The notes: generated from the sequence alone by a model not told the origin. A stretch of 64,000 nt of DNA from Symsagittifera roscoffensis (GCF_963678635.1 NC_087063.1:4316580-4380579), one strand, 5' to 3'. Shown: positions 31,200 to 43,779, numbered from the stretch's first letter. Made by a program: numbers and translations.

Positions 31200-32849
31200 A
31201 ATTACACCATACTGATTCCTCAAGTTTTACAGACATAAAGTATAACATAATAAGCAAGTGATTGGAAACAATTTCAAACCTTAGTGACAACACTCATGGA
31301 AACTAGCCTTCTTTGAACATGCAACTTAATTAATCACTTGTTGTCAATCATTATTCCAAATATTCGCAGCAGTCAGTAGATTTTGTCTACCGTTCAACTG
31401 GTTTTTTCCTAAGTAATCCATGTATTGAATTGATCATTCAAACTCGCCCTACTGTTTTTGCGACCGTTTTGAGATAGTGAAAGTTGACTAGTTTATGAAA
31501 GTCTGTGTAACTAATAGATAACTTTAAGGCTCGCCAATAAAATTGTCCTTGTAGACTAACTTAAGGCCATCGGTTTCAACAACTTTGTGCTTGTCAGAAA
31601 AAGTTTTGAGATAGCTAAATATGTCATACAAGTTCTATAACAACGCAGATCTGTACAAAATATGTTATTGATTTGCTCAGAGATTTTTATAGGTTCTGTT
31701 AGCTTAACAAATGAAAATACAGTCAGTAATTTGCTTGACCTATAATATTAGCAAATGATTTTTCAAATTGTAGATGAAACTGCTTGAGGTACGTGCGTTT
31801 GCGTGATTTAAATTGATCATTTTTCGGTCAATAACTATTTTGCGAATAACAGAAATAATTTAATATTTGTATGCTTATCAAAAAGTTTTGGTTTTTCGTA
31901 TTTGTAAAAATGAACAGCTTTTGACGTTTATAGACCAACCAACGTTCACAAGTTTGACATTGCGCAATCATGGCCACTGCATCCAGCGATTTTTTTTTAA
32001 AATAAAATTATATTGTTTTTGTAATACCAACTCGAAAATTTATAGAAGAACCATAATAATTAGAATACCTCATTGCAAAAAAAAATGAATTTTTTTGTTA
32101 TTTAAACAGTATGAAAAAACTTTGTTACAAACTATTGAGCCTAATTCGGCGTTTTGATTTTGGCGTAGACAACTTTCGAAGAACTAGGTAAAAGTCTGAA
32201 ACAGCACAAAAAGTTGAACCAAATAATTTCTAGTTACTTATTGTAATCAGTGCGTTTATTTTTTTTGTATGTTATTCGTTACAAAAGTTTGCCTGCACCG
32301 CAGAAAATTTTACCTAAACAAGGTCTTTCTACTGCTTTAGAAGAGCTTGGAAAGTCAATTTGGTCTCGACCTAAAAAAGAAGATTGTGAAAATCCGCACC
32401 CCCCCCCCCCCTCGAGAAAATCCTAGATCCGCCCCTGGTTTGTACGTTAGTCGTATTCGACTCTTAGTCGTAATCTTTTATTGCCAAAAAAGTGGTGAAC
32501 AAAGTTTCAAGGACTGTTTTTTTTTTACCCAAAGAAATCTTTTTGATAAATTATAACACATTAAACCTATAATAATGCTTATCAAAAATATCTCAAAATT
32601 GTACTAGAAACCGAAAATTTCGAGGCGGTTCTTCTCAATACTGAGAAAGTTTTTAATATCCTAAAATTTCCATCAACTTAGGACTGAATTAAATAACTAA
32701 AGACATTTTGTATTAATTTGATTTATATTTTTGGCCCATTTCGATAATTATCGGTTTGGCTTGACTTTGCGTTTTGAAAAAAAAAAGAATAAAAACCGAA
32801 ACACACGAAAAAATCGCTTAAGTGGCAATTTGCTCAGACAAAAAGCATA
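31200..32849. other. Intron sequence with one MITE end, otherwise nothing
   Basis: AT-rich sequence. Around 32350-32437 is a truncated hAT-type MITE in reverse orientation (poly-C, CTCGAGAAAATCCTAGATCC, ending GCCCCTG). No gene is visible. Confidence 0.4.
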
Positions 32850-33366
32850 CAAGACTGCTCGTATCAGGGCAAAGCCCTGAATGTTCCGACTGCCTATTTA
32901 GGTTTATGGAGCAGTAATAACATTAAAAAATAAAAAAAAATGAAATTTTTTTTTCTAAAATTTGATATTTTTTATTTAAATCATACCCCCACACGCCATA
33001 TAAAGTACAAAACAATAGATTTCGCTCCTTGTAACAATTCAATTATGGCAATTAATCTTCTTTCAACCAATTAGGAACGATTTCTAAGACAGATTAACTC
33101 TCCGCTTACGCGTTATAGCGCGAAATATACCGCGCGTTTATTGTCCCAAATTGGCCAAAATGGCAATCTTTAAACCCTCATAACTTCACGAAAAATGATC
33201 ACAGGTGAAATATCTTTTCAAATTTGAGCTAAAGACAACAACACATTTCGAATGATTAAAAAAAATTCCGTCAAAAATGGCTAGTTAAAAAGTCCAAATT
33301 TGTCTGAAGAAAAAAAAACCCTCCCCGAGCACAAATATTCCGTTACTTTCGTATCGAAAGTCGGAA
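32850..33366 (+). mobile_element. Element X copy, full length
   Basis: It starts CAAGACTGCTCGTATCAGGG with palindrome AGGGCAAAGCCCT and GTTCCGACTGCC. It ends TTACTTTCGTATCGAAAG TCGGAAC. It is collinear with 15701-16173 through CCCCCACACGCCATATAAAG and ATTTCGCTCCTxGTAAC. It lies about 230 nt upstream of the last coding exon of the ARM-TIR gene. Confidence 0.65.
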
Positions 33367-33596
33367 CAAAAAGGAACCATTGAAAATTTGTAGGAAAAGT
33401 TCGTATTTTACAATTTTTTAATTTAGAAAAGTCATTCTCTATTAACAATCTTAGAGCAGAATTTTTTTAAGAAATTCTAGAATTCCGTCGTAGACACTTT
33501 ATAAGATAGCTGATAAGTCTCATGCTCAATTATTTTAAATAGCTTAGATTGAAAAAATACATAAGCCTTATGTGTTGCACATAAATTTGAATATAG

Positions 33597-33995
33597 TTAT
33601 CATTGAGCGAAAAAATGGCCAAAGCGGTTGAAACGTCCTACGCAGTCATTCTTTGTCTGTCAGAAGAGTACCGGGTGAGTCATAGCTGCAGGGCTGAGGC
33701 GTCATACAGTTCTGTCCTTGGCAAACCTATCATACCAATAATCGCACAGCAGGGATTTTCGCCTGTTAATGGATGGTTGCGCCCTGTCATTTCGGAATTG
33801 CTCTGCTATGAAATGTTTGATGACGTCCAATTCCAACACAATATCCCGAAAGTTCAGCAGTGTGTGAGAGATATTTATGACAAGGCGGAAACAGGCCCAG
33901 ACAGCGTGACTACGGCTGAAGTTAATGATTCACCAGAGCAGGGGTTGTTGGCCCCAATAGTTGAGCAACCTAGAAACTACAACACAATCACCTAA
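33597..33995 (+). CDS. ARM-TIR gene, last coding exon: second half of the TIR domain and C-terminal tail
   Basis: The exon starts after GAATATAG (33596; a weak pyrimidine tract) in phase 0 and ends at TAA 33993-33995. It encodes residues 533-664. 'SEKMAKAVETSYAVILCLSEEY' is the helix and strand after the BB loop. 'SHSCRAEASY' carries Cys-Arg-x-Glu; this Glu (about residue 566) sits where the catalytic Glu of NAD-cleaving TIR domains is found. 'GKPIIPIIAQ' and 'NGWLRPVISELL' complete the fold. A hydrophilic tail of about 40 residues follows. If active, it would hydrolyse NAD+ in the cytoplasm; that is inference from the motif. Confidence 0.85.
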   Translation, partial: LSLSEKMAKAVETSYAVILCLSEEYRVSHSCRAEASYSSVLGKPIIPIIAQQGFSPVNGWLRPVISELLCYEMFDDVQFQHNIPKVQQCVRDIYDKAETGPDSVTTAEVNDSPEQGLLAPIVEQPRNYNTIT

Positions 33996-34648
33996 ATTTT
34001 AATTTCAATTGCATGAAATTGTAAACGATATAATCAGAAGTTGCTGGTAATGTAGATACATCTTTGGCCTATTTGTTCCACCCTTCGAAGAAAGTAACGG
34101 AATGTTTATACTTGAGTTGATTTTTCGTTCAGACCAAATTCGGCGGTCAAAATCATAATTTTCAATAAATCATTTTGATACCCTAATCGAGATATCAATT
34201 GATATTACCTAAAGGGTAGTTATTAAAATCTCTGGATTATATGCGCTATCAAGATATTATTGTTTATATGCGCTATCAAGGCGCCCAAAGTCATTCCAGA
34301 CTATTTTGAAGCCAGTCAATTGGACATATTAAAATACTGTAACACTCCAATAATTTTTAAATTTAAACTTTTCTAGTTAATATACAAAACTTTAAGCAAT
34401 TCATGAATTTGCTCTGATACCAGTCGTGTTTGATTGTAATTTATATTAGGATTAAAACGAAATAAATCCTCTTGTCTTTACTTTAGCAAATTTCTTTAAT
34501 TCAAACTATTGGAAATCTCTCTTTGCTCCTATGCTTTTACCAAAAACAGGATGAATTCTTGATTTTTTTTTGACAGAGTGATTGTGTAACGTGACGGAAT
34601 TTTCGTGAACGAGATGGTTTTCTTCGTCGCAAAAATTTATTTTTCATT
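33996..34648. other. Downstream of the ARM-TIR gene
   Basis: The 3' untranslated region probably lies here. AATAAA occurs at 34164-34169 as a possible polyadenylation signal. GTTCCACCCTTCGAAGAAAGTAACGG (34077 on) looks like a fragment of element X in reverse. No other gene. Confidence 0.35.
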
Positions 34649-35626
34649 ACGAGGCCAAACTTTGAATTTTGTCAATTTTACAAGGATTCCTCAACAGGCG
34701 ATAAACAAAATGTTGTAGAACCCGTAACATTGCTATTTTTGTTCCAACTTTCGAAGAAAACGGAATATTTATGCTCGGTGTGGTTTTTTCATTCAGTCAA
34801 TTTTCGTCGATCGAAATAATAGTTTTCGACAAATGTTTTTTAAACCCCATTGAAGATATAGACTTCTTGTGTTCAAATCTTAAAAGATATTTTACCTCCG
34901 ATTATTTTTTGTTAAAGTTTTGGGGGTTTGAAAATCGCCTAATTAGCCATATTCTGGACTAAATTATGCGCGTTTTAGAAAATATTTTCATATTGCTGAT
35001 ACAGCATAACGCGAGTTTTTAATACGAGGCGAATTATCCCGAAAAACAAAATCGTTCCAAATTGAATTGAGGCTAGCTAATCAGATTGGTTGTATTAATT
35101 TCGTACGTCTCACCATTTCACACTTTGATATTGTCCAAAATTTTTAGTTTTTCAACATTTTTTCCCCAAAAACTACTCGATATGAATTAAGGGACAGTCG
35201 GAACATTCAGGGCTTTGCCCTGATATACGAGCAATCTTGTCAAACATCTTTGCTGTTTTGGATTCCACTGACAAATAGCTAAAACACTATTGCTCAAAAT
35301 TGCTCCAAAACAGACATTTTTGCTGAATCCGCAACAAAATTTGTGAATCTGCGACAAAAATTGCGGATGCCGGAACAGTTTGTGGATTCAACAAACAAAT
35401 AATGAAATATGTGCTCAAAAAATTCAAGCTGTCGTGGAATCCCTAACTGTATACGGAATCCGCAAACTGTAAGCGGACTCCGCAAATTGTAAATGGAATC
35501 CGCATGCATTTGCGGAATCCAGAAGAACTACCTATATTCGCTCGTTGCAGTATCCGCAACAAAACTAATGTTCCGACACCAAATTGTGCGCCTATCCAGT
35601 GCACAATTACGCATCGTAATAATTGA
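34649..35626. mobile_element. Diverged copy of the TA-flanked MITE, split by element X
   Basis: The left end is TACGAGGCCAAACT (34648 on). The right end, GTGCGCCTATCCAGTGCACAATTACG (about 35587-35616), is the reverse complement of the left part of the 5807-6390 element. The 35280-35560 stretch has the same GGAATCCGCAA repeats. An element X copy occupies 34741-35240. Confidence 0.5.
34741..35240 (-). mobile_element. Element X copy, reverse orientation, nested
   Basis: It starts GTTCCAACTTTCGAAGAAAACGG and ends GGGACAGTCGGAACATTCAGGG, then CTTTGCCCTGATATACGAGCAATCTTGT, the reversed head. It is inserted inside the GCGGATTCC-type MITE, so it is the younger of the two. Confidence 0.55.
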
Positions 35627-35942
35627 CTAGCCAGTTTTCAAAATATTTTTTAAAATCATCTGAAAACCATTGAGACATTCAAGTTTTAGCCGCAAATGTG
35701 TTATGATTTGGAGGTTCGACAGCGCCAAGTCGACCATTTTTGGACAACTAATATGCAAAATTTTTCATGTTGAAATTCATGCAAAATTCATGAGATTTTG
35801 GACTCTGCTCATTAGTGTATGAGTTTTATTGAAAATTGTTTGGAAAATTCAAACGCCAAAACCCATCATAACTAAGCATCATCAGAACACAGCATAAGGC
35901 TAAAAGCACAAAGCATTACTATCGGCTTTAAATCATTCAATT

Positions 35943-36212
35943 GAAATCACTGCAGATTTTTTCCTCGATTTGAGGCCTCCGGTCGTACAAAAAAAGGTTC
36001 TGAAAGTTGCGACGCATACCGTTTTCCGGCTGCCGCTGATCGAATTTGCGATGTGCAGACTAATATTTGCGCCAAAAGTCCCAAATGTAACCAGCCATTG
36101 GGAAAAATTCGAGCTGCCCGCTCGACCGGTCACAGATGTGTGACCATACTAAGATTTGTTATCACAAGGCTCCAGGGAGATCGAAATAAAGCTTCGAGGA
36201 TGTACATCAGCG
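35943..36212 (+). other. Possible orphan coding exon, Cys-containing, no family recognised
   Basis: After CACTGCAG the frame starting TGC AGA TTT is open for about 88 codons to TAG at about 36210. It has no ATG until near its end. The region is more GC-rich than its surroundings, and the peptide has spaced cysteines (ESCDAY, RICDV, NICAK, PKCNQ, HRCV). It could be an exon of a decayed gene or part of a transposon. I recognise no domain, and an opposite-strand frame (36133-35933) is also open. Confidence 0.25.
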
Positions 36213-36744
36213 CGGTATAGTTAAGCGTAAATGTTATCCATTGCGTGAGAGTTTTTTTTGCCAGTTATAAAAAGGTTCAATCTCATTACTTTTCAGCAAG
36301 TTTGAGAAAAAAATTAATAGGCGTTTGCCAATTTTTTTTCTAAATATTGCTCTGACTTAATAACATTGTCAATTTGGGATTCATACTTTTATTTGGTTAG
36401 CTGCTGATGTCGGTTATTTTAAAATTTTGATCTAGTAATGTTTGAGCACCTTTATATTGAATAAATGAATAGTAACGAATCAGTCATCAAAAAATCAAAA
36501 TTTTGTAGTTCAATTTCGACCAGTTCTAAGAACTGAAAAAAACTATGAAATAATTAGGGTTGTTAATTACTTTGATTTGTTTCTGGAGTTTGTTCTTTAA
36601 ACTTCAATATGGAATACGCTTGAAAAGGTTAATATTCTTCCAAACCGGTGTACTTTTTGCTTTTGGGGGTTCGTTTTAGTCTATAAAGCAGGCTCCTGGG
36701 TAGTAGAGAAGTAGTATATATGGGGGCAGTTCAGCCAGGGCGGG

Positions 36745-39417
36745 GAGGGGAGGTGGTGCGGACTCCTATAGATTAACATAGGCTATAAAGTATCCGATCC
36801 GCACCCTATGTATTAAACTAGGGAATAAACTTGCCAATGTACTAAGATTGGGAATAGATTTGGTAAGGTTTCATGGTCTGTGCGATGGTAAGAGGAAACG
36901 TTATTTCCTTGGATTTTGTATGAAAATGTCTAGTTTATTCGCAAAAATTTTGGTGCGCTTTACCCAACTGGTAAATATGAATGGTATATTACGTATGAAT
37001 TGTAGAATGAAGGTATTATATTATGTTTTTTGGTTCATGATAAGTCAATGGTAAAACTTTTTATCAAAGAAAACAAAATTGTTTCAAAAAACACTTCAAA
37101 ACACGATAAGTTTTGATATACTTTGACCTATTAATTAATTTACTAGATGAATTCTTTCTAAAACATTGCTCTATCTAGTTGAAACTATGCAGAACCTACT
37201 GAATTTTCAAAAAATCAAGTTTTTTGAGAAAAAAAATAGGTTACATTGAAATTATATAAATCACTGCATCGTATATAATTTCACTACATAATCTCTTGCA
37301 ATTTTAGAGGTTTAGTATGTATTCCATCACAATCAACTTCCTGTTTAGGGTAAAAACAGCTCGGTCCTTTTTTAATTTGTTCATAAGTTGCAACTGCATG
37401 GTTAATCGTTTTAAATCCTCTATTAGTTGACTTCAAACTCAATGCCTCATCCAGTACTTGTCGATGTTTTGCCATGGGGCCATCTCCAGAGTCTCCTAAT
37501 GCTGTTTTGTTGAGTCGTTTAGTGCTAAATTTATACTTTTGAGTCTCGCTATCGTATCAGAAAAATGTTTTAGTACACATGCACAATATTTCTTTGCATC
37601 TGAACTGCTCCTTGTTCAATCCTGGTTCTCTATTGTATTCTTTCGTATGTTCAGAGCAGCAAGTACGGAAAAAAAGTTGTTTTTCGCATCTGCTCTGAAA
37701 TCGTCAGTCCTTGCAATCGTCAGTCTTTCCGAAATACTCAGTCCGTACTGCTCGCTTGCTGGGAAGGATACCTTCATCTGAATCTTCTTCTGCCGAAGCC
37801 AAATAAAGGGAATCTGTATCATTTTCGAGTTCTTCAAATTTGTTGACGTCGCAAAATTGATCAAAAAATTATAAAACAGCTGGCAGCATTCTCAATTTGC
37901 CGTACTGTAGCATAAAGAAAGCTACTAAAATTGGTTCACGATGCTATATAGTAGATTTAACAAGTTCCACTTCATACAAATCTTTAGCTACGCTATTAGT
38001 TATCTTGAAGAACTGGTAATTGATAGCTTTATGGTTTTTTCGTCTGCAAGGTAATTCTTCATTGTATGTTTCGATCTGTCTATTATTTGATAGCCAGAGG
38101 AACTATTTCCTAGCATTTTCATTAATTCGGATTCCACATCAGATAATGGGTTTTCATCACCGGCTGACCTAGCATCAACAACAGACTGAACGAAACCGTT
38201 GAACACCTTACGCGAAGTGTATTGTGCAAATCGGCAAAACTTTGTACACTGATCCAATTAGAAGTGGCAAGGTGGTGTTATAAACTTTTCGTTGGTCAAA
38301 TTGAAGCTCGATATCAACATTCGTTGCTGTTGTTTTAACAAATTGTTTTCTTCCGCATATGTTTTCAAGTATTCCCCATAATCGTTTTTGGTAAGATCAA
38401 TGTTTTTGAAACTAGGCTGGAAACTGCAGAAATTTGGTCTTAGTTCATCTGGAACACTCAGATCTCACTGCACGTAGCTGAACCTTGTTTCATTTCTAAC
38501 TGGCACTGTTTTGCAGTAGTGAATTGGAAGAAAAATGTCTTTGGAGGGCAAAGTGAGTTCTAATGTAATTTTTCATTCTACGTTGTTTTTAAATTAATCC
38601 CACCAACTACAACCCCACATTTATTCTATGAAGTATCCTTTTTCTCAAAGGTAATGTTTTCGAAGCTCATCCGTTTCTCTTTTCTTGGTGCCTCGTTTGA
38701 TATCATCATCAATTAGGCTATGTATAGCTTCTTGACAAGGGCAAAATGGAAATAACATCCCATTGCTTCAAATACAGTCTTACATTGTTGTAAGAACCAT
38801 CAACAATGAAGCAACATTTTTTTTTCTTTGTTCCTACAGTGTAGTAGTTTTGCTTTTTACATTCAGGTCTGGTTGCTCGAAAATATGTCATGATCATGTT
38901 TTTCAGCGCCTGATCCCGATTTTACCTTGGCTTGAACTTTTTTGTTTCTTTATTGTTGTCCCATCTCATATACAAGCCTGTGGGCATATCCTGACACTTA
39001 GAATAATGATCGATTTGACTGGCATCAATGTGCTAACAAGTTGTTCGTTTTCTCATAAATGTCTCGTTTGCTGCTGCTTTTCTTGTGAAAACAATTGAGG
39101 GACCACCGGTCATATCTGCCTGTATTTTTTCAAGCAAGAGAAGAGGGTACAATTTTTGTAGCCGGTTGACTGATGTGAAAAGATATTCATTAGATTTGTT
39201 AGTGTGCAGCCGAGCTTTATCATGTTTACCCCTTCGTCATGACAAAATTAAATTTTTTTCTGTATAGCTGCAAACGACGGTCGAAGCTTCAAATAATTTC
39301 AAACGTTCGATCTCGATCTCGGCACCTAGAATAAGGATAGAAGTGACTGGCAGCAGTGCTAATGATTGAATTACTCAAGTTATTTGATCTTCTAAAAACT
39401 TCTCAATTGCTGCTGCT
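36745..39417 (-). pseudogene. polB-like: Maverick/Polinton-type family-B DNA polymerase, relic copy 1
   Basis: Protein-primed family-B DNA polymerase pieces, read right to left: 'ADMTGGPSIVFTRKA' near 39080, 'FEAMGCYFHF' near 38770, the palm motif region at 38257-38000, motif C Asn-Asp-Thr-Asp-Ser at 37823-37809, and the C-terminal 'ATYEQIKKGPSCFYPKQ' at 37475-37284. This order is that of the virus-like polymerase that replicates Maverick/Polinton DNA transposons. Many stops and frame changes separate the pieces. The palm motif normally written N-S-x-Y-G reads NSSSG (38107-38093), losing the Tyr. The exonuclease half is absent. The whole unit is duplicated in tandem immediately to the right. 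Confidence 0.75.
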
Positions 39418-42400
39418 GGAGGGGAGGTGGTGCGGACTCCTATAGATTAACATAGGCTATAAAGTATCCGATCCGCACCCTATGTATTAAACTAGGGAAT
39501 AAACTTGCCAATGTACTAAGATTGGGAATAGATTTGGTAAGGTTTCATGGTCTGTGCGATGGTAAGAGGAAACGTTATTTCCTTGGATTTTGTATGAAAA
39601 TGTCTAGTTTATTCGCAAAAATTTTGGTGCGCTTTACCCAACTGGTAAATATGAATGGTATATTACGTATGAATTGTAGAATGAAGGTATTATATTATGT
39701 TTTTTGGTTCATGATAAGTCAATGGTAAAACTTTTTATCAAAGAAAACAAAATTGTTTCAAAAAACACTTCAAAACACGATAAGTTTTGATATACTTTGA
39801 CCTATTAATTAATTTACTAGATGAATTCTTTCTAAAACATTGCTCTATCTAGTTGAAACTATGCAGAACCTACTGAATTTTCAAAAAATCAAGTTTTTTG
39901 AGAAAAAAAAAATAGGTTACATTGAAATTATATAAATCACTGCATCGTATATAATTTCACTACATAATCTCTTGCAATTTTAGAGGTTTAGTATGTATTC
40001 CATCACAATCAACTTCCTGTTTAGGGTAAAAACAGCTCGGTCCTTTTTTAATTTGTTCATAAGTTGCAACTGCATGGTTAATCGTTTTAAATCCTCTATT
40101 AGTTGACTTCAAACTCAATGCCTCATCCAGTACTTGTCGATGTTTTGCCATGGGGCCATCTCCAGAGTCTCCTAATGCTGTTTTGTTCAGTCGTTTAGTG
40201 CTAAATTTATACTTTTGAGTCTCGCTATCGTATCAGAAAAATGTTTTAGTACACATGCACAATATTTCTTTGCATCTGAACTGCTCCTTGAACAATCCTG
40301 GTTCTCTATTGTATTCTTTCGTATGTTCAGAGCAGCAAGTACGGAAGAAAAGTTGTTTTTCGCATCTGCTCTGAAATCGTCAGTCCTTGCAATCGTCAGT
40401 CTTTCCGAAATACTCAGTCCGTACTGCTCGCTTGCTGGGAAGGATACCTTCATCTGAATCTTCTTCTGTCGAAGCCAAATAAAGGGAATCTGTATCATTT
40501 TCGAGTTCTTCAAATTTGTTGACGTCGCAAAATTGATCAAAAAATTATAAAACAGCTGGCAGCATTCTCAATTTGCCGTACTGTAGCATAAAGAAAGCTA
40601 CTAAAATTGGTTCACGATGCTATATAGTAGATTTAACAAGTTCCACTTCATACAAATCTTTAGCTACGCTATTAGTTATCTTGAAGAACTGGTAATTGAT
40701 AGCTTTATGGTTTTTTCGTCTGCAAGGTAATTCTTCATTGTATGTTTCGATCTGTCTATGATTTGATAGCCAGAGGAACTATTTCCTAGCATTTTCATTA
40801 ATTCGGATTCCACATCAGATAATGGGTTTTCATCACCGGCTGACCTAGCATCCACAACAGACTGAACGAAACCGTTGAACACCTTACGCGAAGTGTATTG
40901 TGCAAATCGGCAAAACTTTGTACACTGATCCAATTAGAAGTGGCAAGGTGGTGTTATAAACTTTTCGTTGGTCAAATTGAAGCTCGATATCAACATTCGT
41001 TGCTGTTGTTTTAACAAATTGTTTTCTTCCGCATATGTTTTCAAGTATTCCCCATAATCGTTTTTGGTAAGATCAATGTTTTTGAAACTAGGCTGGAAAC
41101 TGCAGAAATTTGGTCTTAGTTCATCTGGAACACTCAGATCTCACTGCACGTAGCTGAACCTTGTTTCATTTCTAACTGGCACTGTTTTGCAGTAGTGAAT
41201 TGGAAGAAAAATGTCTTTGGAGGGCAAAGTGAGTTCTAACGTAATTTTTCATTCTACGTTGTTTTTAAATTAATCCCACCAACTACAACCCCACATTTAT
41301 TCTATGAAGTATCCTTTTTCTCAAAGGTAATGTTTTCGAAGCTCATCCGTTTCTCTTTTCTTGGTGCCTAGTTTGATATCATCATCAATTAGGCTATGTA
41401 TAGCTTCTTGACAAGGGCAAAATGGAAATAACATCCCATTGCTTCAAATACAGTCTTACATTGTTGTAAGAACCATCAACAATGAAGCAACATTTTTTTT
41501 TCTTTGTTCCTACAGTGTAGTAGTTTTGCTTTTTACATTCAGGTCTGGTTGCTCGAAAATATGTCATGATCATGTTTTTCAGCGCCTGATCCCGATTTTA
41601 CCTTGGCTTGAACTTTTTTGTTTCTTTATTGTTGTTCCATCTCATATACAAGCCTGTGGGCATATCCTGACACTTAGAATAATGATCGATTTGACTGGCA
41701 TCAATGTGCTAACAAGTTGTTCGTTTTCTCATAAATGTCTCGTTTGCTGCTGCTTTTCTTGTGAAAACAATTGAGGGACCACCGGTCATATCTGCCTTTA
41801 TTTTTTCAAGCAAGAGAAGAGGGTACAATTTTTGTAGCCGGTTGACTGATGTGAAAAGATATTCATTAGATTTGTTAGTGTGCAGCCGAGCTTTATCATG
41901 TTTACCCCTTCGTCATGACAAAATTAAATTTTTTTCTGTATAGCTGCAAACGACGGTCGAAGCTTCAAATAATTTCAAACGTTCGATCTCGATCTCGGCA
42001 CCTAGAATAAGGATAGAAGTGACTGGCAGCAGTGCTAATGATTGAATTACTCAAGTTATTTGATCTTCTAAAAACTTCTCAATTGCTGCTGCTTTCCTTC
42101 AGAAAACAATTGAAAGACCACCAGTCATATCTTTCCGTAGTTATTCAAGCAAGAGAAGAGGGTACAAAATTTATAGTCGGTTGACTTGTGTGGACAGATA
42201 TTCGCTAGATTTGGTAGTGTGCAGCCGAAATTTAGGATATCTATCCTTTTGTCATGGTTAAATTCTATCATTTTCTGCATAGCTTCAAGTGTAGGAACAA
42301 CATCTTTGTTATAATACCACTGTTGGAAATTTCGAAATTTTGTCGTCTTTTCCTGTTCCCAGATAGGTTTAGGGTAGTCGTAGTTTTCCAATCCTGTAGG

Positions 42401-42930
42401 TGGTTTAATTTTATTCCCGAGTTTTTTCAAGGCTTGCTCTTCATTTATCCCCGGATTAACAATTTTCTGATAATCATCAAACTCTTGGTCGAGAGGGTTG
42501 CTATTCTTCAGCTTGCTGTAAAAGTCACCATACGACGTTAGTTGTTGTTCATCAAGCTTGTTAGCAGTATCATAATTTTTCTATGGAAAGTATCTTTCTA
42601 TCCCACTGGCTTTGTAACTTTTTAGAAAAAGTCTAAAGTAGTAACTCTACTCACAAATTTCCTAATGTCCAGAAACTTTTGAGTGAAAAAAAGTCGTTTA
42701 CTTTCTGATTTGATATTTGAAGTTTCAATTTCTTTTGCGTTGATAAGGTAGGGAATGAGATATAATTTAATGAGCTTTATATGATACCGGTTACTGTTGA
42801 ATCTAATTTTTGGTTTTTTCGTTCAAACTCAAAAATTGTATATCTTGTACCGTCTAATTTCCATCTCGGTATCTGACAAGAAGTGTTGACAGGCTTACAA
42901 CTCATCTCGTAGCGATCACTAATCCCCACG
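39418..42930 (-). pseudogene. polB-like: Maverick/Polinton-type DNA polymerase, relic copy 2 (tandem duplicate, longer)
   Basis: From 39418 to about 42093 it is almost identical to copy 1 with period about 2676 nt (motif C at 40499-40485). Beyond 42093 it continues leftward in the protein: 'YNKDVVPTLEAMQKMIEF' and 'CTLPNLANICPHKST' at 42430-42125, then exonuclease-side remnants to about 42930 ('IKLIKSYLIPYLINA' around 42780). Copy 1 stops exactly where this extra sequence begins, showing that copy 1 is the duplicated part of copy 2. The same loss of Tyr (NSSSG) is present. It is inactivated by many frameshifts. Confidence 0.75.
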
Positions 42931-43079
42931 TTTTTCGTGATTTATTATAAATTAGCAACAGAATCACTCGTTCATCTCGCTTTCAACCCGTTATGTTTCT
43001 TGCGATGTTGTGTTGAAGTGAATAATAGTAGGAATTTCTTTCTCATACGCTACACACTTTTTTAAAACTTTTCAGTTGA

Positions 43080-43215
43080 CATTACGTGCTCCTTGCTCGC
43101 ATGAAAATTATTTTCTTGCTGGTTGGATCCACAATAATTACATTCTGGACATGAAATAACTCCTTGCACACAACTCTCGCAAGTTAGAGCTGCATCAGCT
43201 CTCCTGTACTCTTTG
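43080..43215 (-). pseudogene. Cys-rich zinc-ribbon-like remnant upstream of polymerase copy 2
   Basis: On the minus strand a short open stretch reads 'TCESCVQGVISCPECNYCG', with C-x2-C and C-P-x-C-x2-C pairs. It lies just upstream of polymerase copy 2 in the same direction. It could be the N-terminal part of the Polinton polymerase or a separate zinc-finger gene of the element. Confidence 0.35.
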
Positions 43216-43779
43216 TCATAGTCCTCGCATTTCACATTTTAATTCCTGTTGAGTGATGGTATCTGAAAAAAAGTAGGAGATTTAGCATGCACCAAAAATT
43301 ACAAAAAGTACATGTGCCTACCCTACAAAAATGGGAGATTTAAAATGTCCCAAAAAATTAATTGATTAACTACGCTCACTTTGAATTGTTTAGAGTAATT
43401 GAAATTAATTTCAAGTAGTTATACAAAATATGGAGCGATTGCTTTTAACATAAAAAAACAGATAAAATGTTTTTTTTTACCATTGCTTAGGGAAAATCAA
43501 CCAAACAGAATTGTTACTTTTTTATTAGCACTGTTAATTGGAGAACAACCAACCAGAATCCAGCTTTTTCTAAAAGAGAACTGTTTATTATGATTTAAAA
43601 AACTTTAATCACTACTTGGAAATTATCCATCAAAAACATTTGATTTTCAGTTACTTTAAGACATTTGAATTTAAAAATTTGAAACCGCTACTTTACAAAT
43701 AAAATTTAAAAAAATCCAATTGATTTTCTTATTTTTGAAATAGATGTTGACTCTCACTTTTGCATAAAATTTTGAACCC

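Noticed and set aside
36848-37054. 68-codon frame repeated identically at 39522-39728
   Set aside because: Identity reflects the recent tandem duplication of non-coding sequence, not selection.
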